Positions 42,041 through 50,567 of a DNA stretch of 64,000 nucleotides are shown piece after piece (position 1 is the stretch's first letter; each line of letters starts with the position of its first letter). This DNA is from Rhodoblastus sp. (GTDB lineage Bacteria > Pseudomonadota > Alphaproteobacteria > Rhizobiales > Beijerinckiaceae), in NCBI RefSeq assembly GCF_019449565.1, contig NZ_JAGRPM010000088.1, positions 204,152 to 268,151 of the forward strand, written 5' to 3'. Below the pieces are notes generated by a model that was not told the origin of the DNA, did not search any database, and was given only the letters and a program-made list of their open reading frames with translations. Both the position numbers and the translations under genes were made by a program.

Positions 42041-43390
42041 ATGACCACGCCAGCCTATAGTCATATTGTTGTTGTCGTTGAAGAAAACCACAATTACGAC
42101 CAGATCGCTGGAAATCCCGACGCGCCATTCATTAACAGCCTGATGGCGGGCGGCGCCAATCTGACCAATTTTACGGCGGAAGTGCATCCAAGCCAGCCGA
42201 ATTATTTCGCGCTTTACGCGGGCTCTACTTTCGGCACAACCGATGACGCAGTGCACAGCCTGCCGGACCCAACCCTCTATACGGTCTTGCATGACGCCGG
42301 CCTCACCTTTACCGGCTATGTCGATCAGGGCGGCGGCGGCAGCGATTTCAACCATGATCCCTGGGTCTCGTTCCCCGAGGGCCGCACGGTCCAGCAGAGC
42401 TTCACCAGCTTTCCGTCACTGTTTCCGAATGGGGATTATTCCTCTCTTCCCGACGTCTCCTTCGTTATCCCCAGCGTCACCAACGACATGCATAACGGGA
42501 CGATCGCGCAGGGTGATTCCTGGCTCCAGACCAATCTGGCCGCCTATGCCGAATGGGCCTTGAACAATAATTCCTTGCTGGTGGTGGTCTGGGACGAGAA
42601 TGACGACGAATCCGGCGGCCCTGTCGAGGCGAGCAACCAGATTCCAGCCATTCTCTATGGCGCCAATGTCGTGCCGGGAAATTACGACACGCCCTATAAT
42701 CATTATAACCTGCTCGCCACGATCACCGGCGCGTTCGGCCTGACCGGCCCCAACAACGCCGCGACGGCGGATCAGATCGACGTTTTCTGCTTCATGGCCG
42801 GCACGCTGATCCGCACGCCGGACGGCGAGGCGGCGGTCGAAACGCTCGAATGCGGCGATCTGGTCGTGACGGCGGAGGGCGAGGCGAAGCCGGTTCGTTG
42901 GGTCGGTCGGCAGACCGTGTCGGCGATCTTCGCCGATCCGCTGCGCAGCTGGCCGATCCGCGTCAAGGCCGGCGCCCTTGCCGACAATGTGCCCGCCCGC
43001 GATCTGCTGCTGTCGCCCGATCACGCGCTGCTGGTCGGCGGCGTGCTGATTCAGGCCGCCGCGCTGGTCAATGGTACGTCGATCGTCCGCGAGAGCAAGG
43101 TTTCTTCCGTCTTCGTCTATTATCATATCGAATTGGACGATCATTCCCTGATCCTGGCCGAAAACACGCCGGCGGAGACGTTTATCGACAATGCCGATCG
43201 TCTCAACTTCGACAATTGGGCCGAGCATGACGCCCTCTTTCCGGAGGGCAAGCCGATCGTCGAACTGGCGATTCCGCGCGCCAAGGGGCGCCGTCAGGTC
43301 CCAATGCACATTCGGGTGGCGCTCGACGCGCGCGCGCAAGGCTTCCGCGCGCAAGATATTGGCGGGGAAGCGGTTGCGGCGGTCGCCTGA
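42041..43390 (+). CDS. Phosphoesterase fused to a C-terminal Hint_2 domain
   Basis: A 449-aa fusion. Residues 1-245 are an alkaline-phosphatase-superfamily phosphoesterase: IVVVVEENHNYDQIAG (metal-binding Glu-Asn), VHPSQPNYFALYAGS, and VVWDENDDESGG. Residues 250-400 are a Hint_2 (Hedgehog/intein-like) domain beginning CFMAGTLIRTPDGEAAVETL, with GDLVVT, RWVGRQ and LLSPDHALLV. Hint domains self-cleave at the N-terminal Cys (C250). No classical signal peptide is seen, so secretion by a type I system is possible. The ATG at 42041 is preferred over a TTG at 42026. Confidence 0.8.
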   Translation: MTTPAYSHIVVVVEENHNYDQIAGNPDAPFINSLMAGGANLTNFTAEVHPSQPNYFALYAGSTFGTTDDAVHSLPDPTLYTVLHDAGLTFTGYVDQGGGGSDFNHDPWVSFPEGRTVQQSFTSFPSLFPNGDYSSLPDVSFVIPSVTNDMHNGTIAQGDSWLQTNLAAYAEWALNNNSLLVVVWDENDDESGGPVEASNQIPAILYGANVVPGNYDTPYNHYNLLATITGAFGLTGPNNAATADQIDVFCFMAGTLIRTPDGEAAVETLECGDLVVTAEGEAKPVRWVGRQTVSAIFADPLRSWPIRVKAGALADNVPARDLLLSPDHALLVGGVLIQAAALVNGTSIVRESKVSSVFVYYHIELDDHSLILAENTPAETFIDNADRLNFDNWAEHDALFPEGKPIVELAIPRAKGRRQVPMHIRVALDARAQGFRAQDIGGEAVAAVA

Positions 43391-43608
43391 GCCGCGACGA
43401 CAGTTCGCGGCCGCTGGATTTTCCGCAGATCCCTGCGCCGCCCGCTGAAATCCATTGATTTCAGTCAGTCGGTTAATGGCGGTTCCGTGGTGCGCCGTTA
43501 ATACTAATGAATGTTAATATTGTAGGAATTACCTCGCATTAAGGGCTTGGATCGTAATCACAGGAGGGCTAAGGCGAGCGATCGCTTACATTACTGGAAT
43601 TCTGCCTG

Positions 43609-45189
43609 ATGGCGAAGACACAAAAATATTCCTGGGGGCAAGGCGAGCTATATGAAATGCTTTGCCTTATGATGATTGGCTATTGCATTTGGGTATTTGG
43701 TACTAAATTCGGCTTCTTCGATTATTTCTTTTACTTTGCAATACGCCATGATCTTTTGAACCTCGTGATGTTGAGCGGATGTATAGGCCTCGGCGCGGTC
43801 GCGGCCACCATTCGCAAATCCTTCCTGCTGCGCAAGGCCATGAGGGGCCGCGCCGCGGCGGAAATGCGCACCGAATCCATCGCGCGCCACGATGCGCTGA
43901 CCGGGCTCGCCAACCGCCGTTTCTTCCTTGAACTGTTTGACGGGATGACGAAGGCGCATCAGCCCGGCGACCGGCTCGCTGTCATGGTCATTGATCTCGA
44001 CCGGTTCAAGCCGGTCAACGACGTCCATGGCCATGCCGCGGGAAACGCCGTGATTTGCGCCGTGGCCGACAGGTTGCGCCAGATCGTTCCCTCAAGGGGC
44101 GTCGTGGCCCGTCTGGGCGGCGACGAATTCGCCGCCGTCGTGCCTTATGGCGAAGGGCCGGACACGCTCATCGTACTGGCGGAGCAAATTATCGCCGCGA
44201 TACGGGCGCCCATTCACTGGAACCACAACCGGATTCATGTGGACGCAACCATCGGGATCGCCCCGGTGACGCTGGACAATAATGAAGCCGAAGGCCTGCT
44301 GCATGCGGCGGATCTTGCGATGTATGAGGGCAAGAGGGACGGGCGCGGGACGTTTCGCATTTTCGCGGCCGAGATGGGCGCGGCCTTGAAGGCGCGGGCG
44401 GAATTGGAATCCGATCTGCGCCTGGGGATCGCGCGCGGCGAATTCGTGCCCTTTTTCCAGCCTGTCGTCAGGCTCCCGTCCGAGGACCTCGTTGGTTTCG
44501 AGGCTCTGGCCCGCTGGAACCATCCGACCAAGGGTCTGATCGCTCCGGATCAATTCATCCCCGTCGCCGAGCAGACCGGAATGATCGGCGATCTGTTCTA
44601 CAGTCTGCTCCACCAGGCTTGCATGAGCGCGCAAAACTGGCCGCCTCATCTCCTGCTCTCGGTCAATGTGGCGCCGCAGCAGCTTCAGGATCCACGTCTG
44701 CCCCAGCGGGTCCTCGCCATCCTGACCGAGACGGGCTTCGCCCCAAGCCGTCTCGAAACGGAAATCACCGAAACGGCGATCATCAACGATCTCCAGGCCG
44801 CGCGTTCGGCGCTGATGTCGCTTCAGAATATCGGCGTGAAGATCGCCCTCGACGACTTCGGAACAGGCTATTCGAGCCTTTATCATCTCCGCGAACTGCG
44901 GTTCAACAAGCTCAAGATCGACAGGAGCTACGTCACGACGCTCATGCAGGGCAGCGAGGGCGCCAAGCTGGTCGACGCCATCATCCAGCTTGGCGCGAGC
45001 CTGGGCATGGAGACCACGGCCGAGGGCATCGAAACCGTGTCCAATCTCGACTGGCTGTCGCGCCAGGGCTGCACCTTCGGCCAGGGCTATCTGTTCGGGC
45101 GGCCGATGCCGAAAGACGTCACTGAGCGGTTCCTCGAAAACGCGCAGATCGCGAAACTCGAGCAGCCGGGACGGGCCAACGCTGGATAA
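43609..45189 (+). CDS. Membrane GGDEF-EAL cyclic-di-GMP enzyme
   Basis: A 526-aa protein. Two N-terminal helices (about 14-70) anchor it; then a GGDEF domain with intact signature RLGGDEFAAVV and an EAL domain with FEALARWNHP, ETEITETAI, DDFGTGYSS and KIDRSYV. Both catalytic motifs look complete, so it may make and break cyclic di-GMP. The first 60 codons are much more A/T-rich than the rest, as is the 218-nt upstream region, possibly from a different origin. No sensory domain beyond the helices. Confidence 0.92.
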   Translation: MAKTQKYSWGQGELYEMLCLMMIGYCIWVFGTKFGFFDYFFYFAIRHDLLNLVMLSGCIGLGAVAATIRKSFLLRKAMRGRAAAEMRTESIARHDALTGLANRRFFLELFDGMTKAHQPGDRLAVMVIDLDRFKPVNDVHGHAAGNAVICAVADRLRQIVPSRGVVARLGGDEFAAVVPYGEGPDTLIVLAEQIIAAIRAPIHWNHNRIHVDATIGIAPVTLDNNEAEGLLHAADLAMYEGKRDGRGTFRIFAAEMGAALKARAELESDLRLGIARGEFVPFFQPVVRLPSEDLVGFEALARWNHPTKGLIAPDQFIPVAEQTGMIGDLFYSLLHQACMSAQNWPPHLLLSVNVAPQQLQDPRLPQRVLAILTETGFAPSRLETEITETAIINDLQAARSALMSLQNIGVKIALDDFGTGYSSLYHLRELRFNKLKIDRSYVTTLMQGSEGAKLVDAIIQLGASLGMETTAEGIETVSNLDWLSRQGCTFGQGYLFGRPMPKDVTERFLENAQIAKLEQPGRANAG

Positions 45190-45204
45190 GCCGGCGCCGT
45201 CTTG

Positions 45205-45699
45205 TCAGCGCCGCGCCTTGAAGAAGTCGCGCAACATGTCGGCGGCCTCTGAGGCTCGGATCCCGCCATAGATCTCCGGGCGGTGATGACAGGTCTTTTG
45301 GGCGAAGAAGCGCGGGCCGTTCTCCACCGCGCCGCCCTTTTCGTCTTCGGCGGCGAAATAAAGCCTGCGAATACGGGCGAAGGAGATCGCCCCGGCGCAC
45401 ATGGCGCAGGGCTCCAGCGTCACATAGAGGTCGCAGCCGATCAGGCGCTCGTCCTTGAGCCGCCTCGCGGCCGCGCGGATCGCCAGCACCTCGGCATGGG
45501 CGGTCGGGTCGTGGTCCTGGATCGTGCGATTGCCGGCGCTTGCGAGAATTTCGCCGTCCTTGACCACGCAGGCGCCGATCGGCGTCTCGCCGCGCGCCGC
45601 CGCCGCCCGCGCCTCGGCGAAGGCGCGCTCCCAAGGACCGGACAAAGGGTCTGAAAAGGCGTCGGCTGACGTTTCCGGCAAGGGCAAGGCGAACCTCAC
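45205..45699 (-). CDS. tadA: tRNA adenosine deaminase
   Basis: A 164-aa deaminase with the zinc site H-A-E (DPTAHAEVLAIRAAA) and PCAMCAGAI; the GETPIGACVV stretch is typical of TadA. It converts A34 of tRNA-Arg to inosine. I start it at the GTG at 45699, giving normal TadA length; the frame stays open for hundreds of codons upstream but that part is antisense to rluB. Divergent from rluB with 42 nt between. Convergent with the GGDEF-EAL gene. Confidence 0.92.
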   Translation of the reverse strand: MRFALPLPETSADAFSDPLSGPWERAFAEARAAAARGETPIGACVVKDGEILASAGNRTIQDHDPTAHAEVLAIRAAARRLKDERLIGCDLYVTLEPCAMCAGAISFARIRRLYFAAEDEKGGAVENGPRFFAQKTCHHRPEIYGGIRASEAADMLRDFFKARR

Positions 45700-45741
45700 G
45701 CAAATGTTTCGCAACAACGCCGCCTCTGCTATCAGACGGCA

Positions 45742-47334
45742 ATGGAAAACGACACTCCCAAAAAGCCCGGCCCCGCCCGCAAACCCGTAGCCAGAAAACC
45801 GGCTGCGAAAAAGCCCGCGCCCGCCGCGCGCGATTTCGACGGCGAGCGCATCGCCAAGGTCATGGCGCGCGCCGGCCTGTGCTCGCGCCGCGACGCGGAG
45901 TTGTGGGTCGAGCAGGGCCGCGTCGCGGTCAATGGCGAGGTTCTGACCAGCGCGGCGAAAAACGTCACGGACAACGACAAGGTCACGGTGGACGGCCGTC
46001 CGCTCTCGACCCGCGAGCGCACCCGCCTCTTCCTGTTCCACAAGCCGCGCGGCCTCGTCACGACCGACCGCGATCCGGAAGGCCGGCCCACGGTTTTCGA
46101 CTATATCGCGGAAAAGAACCCGCATTTGCCGCGCCTGATGTCGATCGGACGGCTGGACATCAATACCGAGGGCCTGCTGCTGCTCACCAATGACGGCGGC
46201 CTTGCGCGCGTGCTGGAGCTGCCTTCGACCGGCTGGCTGCGCCGCTATCGCGCCCGCGCTAATGGCCTGACCGATCAGACGCGGCTCGATACGCTCGCCA
46301 AAGGCGTCACCATCGACGGCGTGGACTACGCCGGGGTGGACGCCAAGCTCGATCGCGTGCAGGGCGCCAATGTCTGGATCACGCTCGGGCTGCGCGAGGG
46401 CAAGAACCGCGAGGTCAAGCGACTGCTCGAACATCTCGGCCTTGCGACCAACCGCTTGATCCGCCTGTCCTACGGCCCATTCCAGCTTGGCGAGACGCCG
46501 GAGGGCGCGGTCGAGGAGGTGCGCACGCGCGTGCTGGCCGACCAGCTCGGCGCGAGTCTGGCGCAGGAGGCGGGCGTCGATTTCGACGGGCCGGTCATCG
46601 ACCGCACGCCGGAACCCGAATATGAGCCGGAACGCCGCCCGATGCGCGAAGGCGGCCCGCGCGCGAAACGCCCGCCGGCGGAACAGGCGGAGAAAAAGGT
46701 TCGCGCCGAAAAAAAGATCGGGACGGAAAAGGCCGGGCCGCGCAAACATGTCTCGGCCCTGCGCAGCGAGCGCGACAAGGCGGAGAAAGGCCCCCGCCGT
46801 CGCGTCGAAAGCGGCGCGACCCAGGATCGCAGGGGCCGCAAGGTCGTGGTCGAGCGCGTCAGCGCGGCGGGGCCGCGCGCCGAGCCGGAGGACACGCGCA
46901 ACGCCCGCCGCTTCCGCGCGGAGCGAGAAAAGGTTGAGGCCCCCGCGCGGAAAAGCCCGGCGGGAAAAGGCGGACCGCGCTCGGAAAAATTTGCTGGCGA
47001 GACCGGCGCGGCCAAGCATTTCCGCCGCGACGGAGCGGCGCGCGACGACAAGTCCGGCGGAAGGGATTTTTCCCGCCCGCGCGACGAAAGAGCTGGAGGC
47101 CGGGATTTTGCGCGCCCGCGCGGCGAAAAGCCGAGCCGGGGTTTTGGCGACCGGCCGGCGGGCGACAGGCCGCAGGGAGGGAAGCCCGCTGGAGGCAGAC
47201 CTTCCGGCGGCAGGCCCGTAGGCGGCAGGCCCTCCGGAGGCAAGCCTTTTGGCGGGAAGCCTTCGGGCGGCGGATCGTCGGGCGGCGGAGCGTCAGGACC
47301 GAGAAAGACGCCAAGAAATCCCGGAAGAAAATAA
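45742..47334 (+). CDS. rluB: 23S rRNA pseudouridine synthase with long basic tail
   Basis: A 530-aa protein. After a Lys/Pro/Ala-rich N-terminus (about 1-32) comes an S4 domain (RIAKVMARAGLCSRRDAELW) and a pseudouridine synthase domain with the catalytic Asp in GRLDINTEGLLLLTNDG. Residues about 290-530 are a low-complexity Arg/Lys/Gly tail ending in GGRPSGGRP-type repeats. RluB modifies U2605 of 23S rRNA. Such tails are common in alphaproteobacteria and may bind RNA. rsmD follows with a 3-nt gap. Confidence 0.93.
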   Translation: MENDTPKKPGPARKPVARKPAAKKPAPAARDFDGERIAKVMARAGLCSRRDAELWVEQGRVAVNGEVLTSAAKNVTDNDKVTVDGRPLSTRERTRLFLFHKPRGLVTTDRDPEGRPTVFDYIAEKNPHLPRLMSIGRLDINTEGLLLLTNDGGLARVLELPSTGWLRRYRARANGLTDQTRLDTLAKGVTIDGVDYAGVDAKLDRVQGANVWITLGLREGKNREVKRLLEHLGLATNRLIRLSYGPFQLGETPEGAVEEVRTRVLADQLGASLAQEAGVDFDGPVIDRTPEPEYEPERRPMREGGPRAKRPPAEQAEKKVRAEKKIGTEKAGPRKHVSALRSERDKAEKGPRRRVESGATQDRRGRKVVVERVSAAGPRAEPEDTRNARRFRAEREKVEAPARKSPAGKGGPRSEKFAGETGAAKHFRRDGAARDDKSGGRDFSRPRDERAGGRDFARPRGEKPSRGFGDRPAGDRPQGGKPAGGRPSGGRPVGGRPSGGKPFGGKPSGGGSSGGGASGPRKTPRNPGRK

Positions 47335-47337
47335 GCC

Positions 47338-47907
47338 GTGCGGATTGTCGGCGGGCGATTGAAGGGGCGGACGCTGCAAGGTCCGCGCGGGGAGGGTATC
47401 CGCCCAACCTCGGACCGCTTGCGCGAAACCCTGTTCAATATTCTGGCCCATTCCTATGGCGAGCCGGTTCCTGGCGCGCGAGTGATCGACCTGTTCGCGG
47501 GCACGGGCGCCTTCGGGCTGGAGGCCGTCTCGCGCGGCGCCGATTTCTGCCTGTTCGTCGACGACGGTTCGCAGGCGCGGGCGCTGCTGCGTGAGAATGT
47601 CGAAGCTCTGGGGCTTGGCGGGGTCTCACGCATCTTCCGCCGCGACGCGCGCAGGCTAGGCGCCGCGCCGCCAGGGCCGCCCTATACGCTGGCCTTTCTC
47701 GATCCGCCCTACAACCGGGGGCTGGCCGAGCCGGCGCTGATTTCGCTGGCGCGCGGCGGCTGGCTGGCGCCGGAGGCTTTGGTGATCGTGGAGGAGGCGG
47801 CTGCGGCCGTTTTCGAGCCGGCGCCGGGCTTCGAGCTGCTTGAGCGTCGCGATTATGGTGAAACGGAAGCGATTTTTTTGCGACATGCGCCAAAGGGACA
47901 GGCTTGA
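47338..47907 (+). CDS. rsmD: 16S rRNA guanine-966 N2-methyltransferase
   Basis: A 189-aa methyltransferase of the RsmD family: MRIVGGRLKGRTLQGP, RPTSDRLRETLFNIL, VIDLFAGTGAFGLEAVSRGA (SAM motif I) and the catalytic FLDPPYNRG. It methylates G966 of 16S rRNA. The start is a GTG 3 nt after the rluB stop, indicating coupling; the rluB-rsmD order is typical of the group. Confidence 0.94.
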   Translation: MRIVGGRLKGRTLQGPRGEGIRPTSDRLRETLFNILAHSYGEPVPGARVIDLFAGTGAFGLEAVSRGADFCLFVDDGSQARALLRENVEALGLGGVSRIFRRDARRLGAAPPGPPYTLAFLDPPYNRGLAEPALISLARGGWLAPEALVIVEEAAAAVFEPAPGFELLERRDYGETEAIFLRHAPKGQA

Positions 47908-47950
47908 CCGACCCCGGAGCGTGCCCTATGACAGGCGCATCAATCAGGAA

Positions 47951-48010
47951 ATGTCCCTTATGCGGAAAATCCTTGTAGTTACGCCAGCGCCACAAGCGGG
48001 CCGGGACTGA
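47951..48010 (+). CDS. ilvL: ilv operon leader peptide
   Basis: A 19-aa frame MSLMRKILVVTPAPQAGRD, preceded by AGGAA; the ATG at 47960 (MRKILVV…) has the better Shine-Dalgarno spacing. Leu3, Ile7, Leu8, Val9 and Val10 make a block of branched-chain codons, the sensor of ribosome-mediated attenuation. A terminator hairpin lies 32 nt beyond the stop, and the acetolactate synthase genes follow. This is the classic layout of an Ile/Leu/Val attenuator, although no function was tested. Confidence 0.8.
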   Translation: MSLMRKILVVTPAPQAGRD

Positions 48011-48041
48011 ACCCCGGACATCCTGCCGCTGGCGCTTACCC

Positions 48042-48069
48042 GGGTCCCGAAAGGGGCCTTTTTTATTTT
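48042..48069 (+). terminator. ilv attenuator terminator
   Basis: Stem GGGTCCC / GGGGCCT with loop GAAA (two G-T pairs), then TTTTTTATTTT. By hand, CGGGAC at 48002-48007 can pair with GTCCCG at 48044-48049, breaking the terminator; AGCGCCA (47986-47992) can pair with TGGCGCT (48030-48036). These give mutually exclusive folds as needed for attenuation. Confidence 0.82.
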
Positions 48070-48088
48070 GGCGTATGCGACACGAGAC

Positions 48089-48172
48089 GCCGGGCCGCAG
48101 GTCCGGCTAGGAGCGAATGTGACGCCGAGCTGATGCGAGGGATCCTCTGTCTGCGACAAGTCGCAGACAGAG
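48089..48172 (+). repeat. Structured intergenic element, copy B (upstream of ilvB)
   Basis: Layout as copy A: an 8-bp stem (48089-48096 with 48100-48107), a core CTAGGAGCGAATG to GAGCTGATGCGAGGGAT (about 48107-48143), and a 13-bp perfect stem (48145-48157 with 48160-48172, loop AA). The core matches 31 of 37 positions of copy A. It lies between the attenuator terminator and the ilvB start, so read-through RNA includes it. Confidence 0.75.
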
Positions 48173-48197
48173 AAAACACAAAAGGCTGGAGCTGAAG

Positions 48198-49958
48198 ATG
48201 TCGAAGATCATGACCGGCGCAGAAATGGTGGTCCAGGCCCTGCAAGACCAGGGTGTGACGCATTTGTTCGGATATCCGGGCGGCGCGGTCCTTCCGATCT
48301 ATGACGCTCTCTTTCACCAGACCAAGATCGAGCACGTCCTCGTCCGCCACGAGCAGGGCGCGGCCCATGCGGCGGAAGGCTATGCGCGGTCGTCCGGCAA
48401 GGTCGGCTGCCTGCTGGTGACCTCCGGCCCGGGCGCGACCAACGCCGTCACCGGCCTCACCGACGCCCTGATGGATTCAATCCCGCTGGTCTGCATCACC
48501 GGCCAGGTGCCGACCCATCTGATCGGCTCGGACGCCTTCCAGGAGGCGGATACGGTTGGCATCACCCGCCATTGCACCAAGCATAATTATCTCGTCCGCC
48601 GTATCGAGGACTTGCCGCGCGTCCTGCATGAGGCCTTCTATATCGCGCGCTCCGGCCGCCCCGGCCCGGTGGTGATCGACATTCCGAAAGACGTGCAATT
48701 CGCCAGCGGGAGCTACTCCGCGCCCAAGAACGTCCAGCACAAGACCTATCAGCCTCAGCTCAAGGGCGACATCGGCAAGATCAAGCAGGCCCTGGCCATG
48801 ATGTCCAAGGCCAGGAAGCCGATCTTCTATACCGGCGGCGGAGTCATCAACGCCGGCCCGCTGGCCTCTACCCTGCTGCGCGAATTGGTGGCGCAGACCG
48901 GCTTCCCGATCACCTCGACCCTGATGGGCCTCGGCGCCTATCCGGCTTCCGGCAAGAACTGGCTCGGCATGCTGGGCATGCATGGCTCCTACGAGGCCAA
49001 TAACGCGATGCATGATTGCGACCTGATGGTCTGCGTCGGCGCGCGGTTCGACGACCGCATCACCGGCCGTCTCGACGCCTTCGCGCCGTTTTCAAAAAAG
49101 ATCCACATCGACATCGACCCGTCCTCGATCAACAAGAACGTGCCGGTCGATCTCGCCATCGTCGGCGATTGCGCCCATGTGCTCGAAGACATGGTGCGGC
49201 TGTGGCGCGCCGAGGCGCATTCCGTGGAAAAGAAGGCGCTTGCCGAGTGGTGGGGCCAGATCGACCGCTGGCGCGGCCGCAATTCCTTCAGCTACAAGAA
49301 GTCCGAGACCACGATCAAGCCGCAATACGCCGTCGAGCGCCTCTACGCCCTGACCAAGGGGCGTAAAACCCTGATCACGACGGAAGTCGGCCAGCACCAG
49401 ATGTGGGCCGCGCAGCATTATCGCTTCGAGGAGCCCAACCGCTGGATGACCTCGGGCGGACTCGGCACCATGGGCTACGGCCTGCCGGCGGCGATCGGCG
49501 CCCAGCTCGCCAACCGCGATTCGCTGGTGATCGACATTGCGGGCGAGGCCTCGATCCTGATGAACATCCAGGAGCTTTCAACCGCCAAGCAATATCGCTG
49601 CCCGGTGAAGGTCTTCATCCTGAACAATGAATATATGGGCATGGTGCGCCAGTGGCAGGAATTGCTGCATGGCGGGCGCTATTCCTCATCCTATTCCGAG
49701 GCCTTGCCCGATTTCGTCAAGCTCGCCGAGGCCTATGGCCTCAAGGGCATGCGCTGTTCCGATCCGTCCCAGCTCGACGCCGCGATCCAGGAAATGATCG
49801 ACAGCCCCGAGGCGGTGGTGTTCGATTGCGTCGTGGACAAGTCGGAGAACTGCCTGCCGATGATCCCGTCGGGCAAGGCGCATAACGAAATGATCCTGCC
49901 CGACGAGGATGAGGACATCGGCAGCGTCATCGATGACAAGGGCAAGATGCTGGTCTGA
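48198..49958 (+). CDS. ilvB: Acetolactate synthase large subunit
   Basis: A 586-aa TPP enzyme (biosynthetic AHAS). Catalytic Glu in RHEQGAAHAAEGYARSSG, FAD/ThDP regions with GRLDAFAPFSKKIHIDIDP, and the TPP motif as IDIAGEASILMN…FILNNEYMGMVRQW, with Glu where GDG-type motifs have Asp. It makes acetolactate and acetohydroxybutyrate for Val, Leu and Ile. GGAG lies about 7 nt before the ATG. It is followed by ilvH and preceded by the attenuator and element B. Confidence 0.95.
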   Translation: MSKIMTGAEMVVQALQDQGVTHLFGYPGGAVLPIYDALFHQTKIEHVLVRHEQGAAHAAEGYARSSGKVGCLLVTSGPGATNAVTGLTDALMDSIPLVCITGQVPTHLIGSDAFQEADTVGITRHCTKHNYLVRRIEDLPRVLHEAFYIARSGRPGPVVIDIPKDVQFASGSYSAPKNVQHKTYQPQLKGDIGKIKQALAMMSKARKPIFYTGGGVINAGPLASTLLRELVAQTGFPITSTLMGLGAYPASGKNWLGMLGMHGSYEANNAMHDCDLMVCVGARFDDRITGRLDAFAPFSKKIHIDIDPSSINKNVPVDLAIVGDCAHVLEDMVRLWRAEAHSVEKKALAEWWGQIDRWRGRNSFSYKKSETTIKPQYAVERLYALTKGRKTLITTEVGQHQMWAAQHYRFEEPNRWMTSGGLGTMGYGLPAAIGAQLANRDSLVIDIAGEASILMNIQELSTAKQYRCPVKVFILNNEYMGMVRQWQELLHGGRYSSSYSEALPDFVKLAEAYGLKGMRCSDPSQLDAAIQEMIDSPEAVVFDCVVDKSENCLPMIPSGKAHNEMILPDEDEDIGSVIDDKGKMLV

Positions 49959-50006
49959 CGCCACGCTTCGCCAAGTTGGGACCCATTTCAAGATCGGACG
50001 GACTCC

Positions 50007-50564
50007 ATGAACGCCCAGACCCCCGCCGCGCTCTCGCCCTATTCCTCTTCCAACGGCAAGGCGTCACGTTCCGAGACGCACACGCTTTCCGTGCTTGTCG
50101 ATAACGAGCCGGGCGTTCTCGCCCGCGTGGTCGGCCTGTTTTCGGGCCGCGGCTATAATATCGAAAGCCTGACCGTGGCCGAGGTCGCCCATGCGCAGCA
50201 GCTTTCGCGGATCACCATCGTCACCACCGGCACGCCGGAGACGATCGAGCAGATCTCGCACCAGCTGGAGCGCATCGTGCCGATCCACAAGGTCACGGAC
50301 TTGACCATCCTTGGCAACGCCATCCAGCGCGAGTTGGCGATGATAAAAGTGAAGGGCAAGGGCGAGCATCGCATGGAGGCGATGCGTCTCGCCGAGGCCT
50401 TCCGGGCCCGGGTCATTGACGCTTCGCTGGACAGCTTCATTTTCGAACTGACCGGCGCGGCCAAGAAAATCGACGATTTCGTAGAGCTGATGCGGCCGAT
50501 CGGACTCGTCGAAGTCTCGCGCACCGGCGTAGCCGCCATCACACGCGGCCCGCAGGGGATGTGA
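50007..50564 (+). CDS. ilvH: Acetolactate synthase regulatory small subunit
   Basis: A 185-aa IlvH: N-terminal ACT domain (HTLSVLVDNEPGVLARVVGLFSGRGYNIESLTVAEV, split here only by length) and a C-terminal AHAS_SS domain with FRARVIDASLDSFIFELTGA. It confers valine feedback on IlvB. Lies 48 nt after ilvB in one operon. The N-terminus has about 20 extra Ser/Ala-rich residues. Confidence 0.94.
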   Translation: MNAQTPAALSPYSSSNGKASRSETHTLSVLVDNEPGVLARVVGLFSGRGYNIESLTVAEVAHAQQLSRITIVTTGTPETIEQISHQLERIVPIHKVTDLTILGNAIQRELAMIKVKGKGEHRMEAMRLAEAFRARVIDASLDSFIFELTGAAKKIDDFVELMRPIGLVEVSRTGVAAITRGPQGM

Positions 50565-50567
50565 CGG

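Noticed and set aside
45700..47019. Upstream extension of the tadA frame on the minus strand (over 400 codons)
   Set aside because: The extension is antisense to rluB, low in recognisable sequence, and would make TadA four times its normal length; GTG at 45699 gives the right size.
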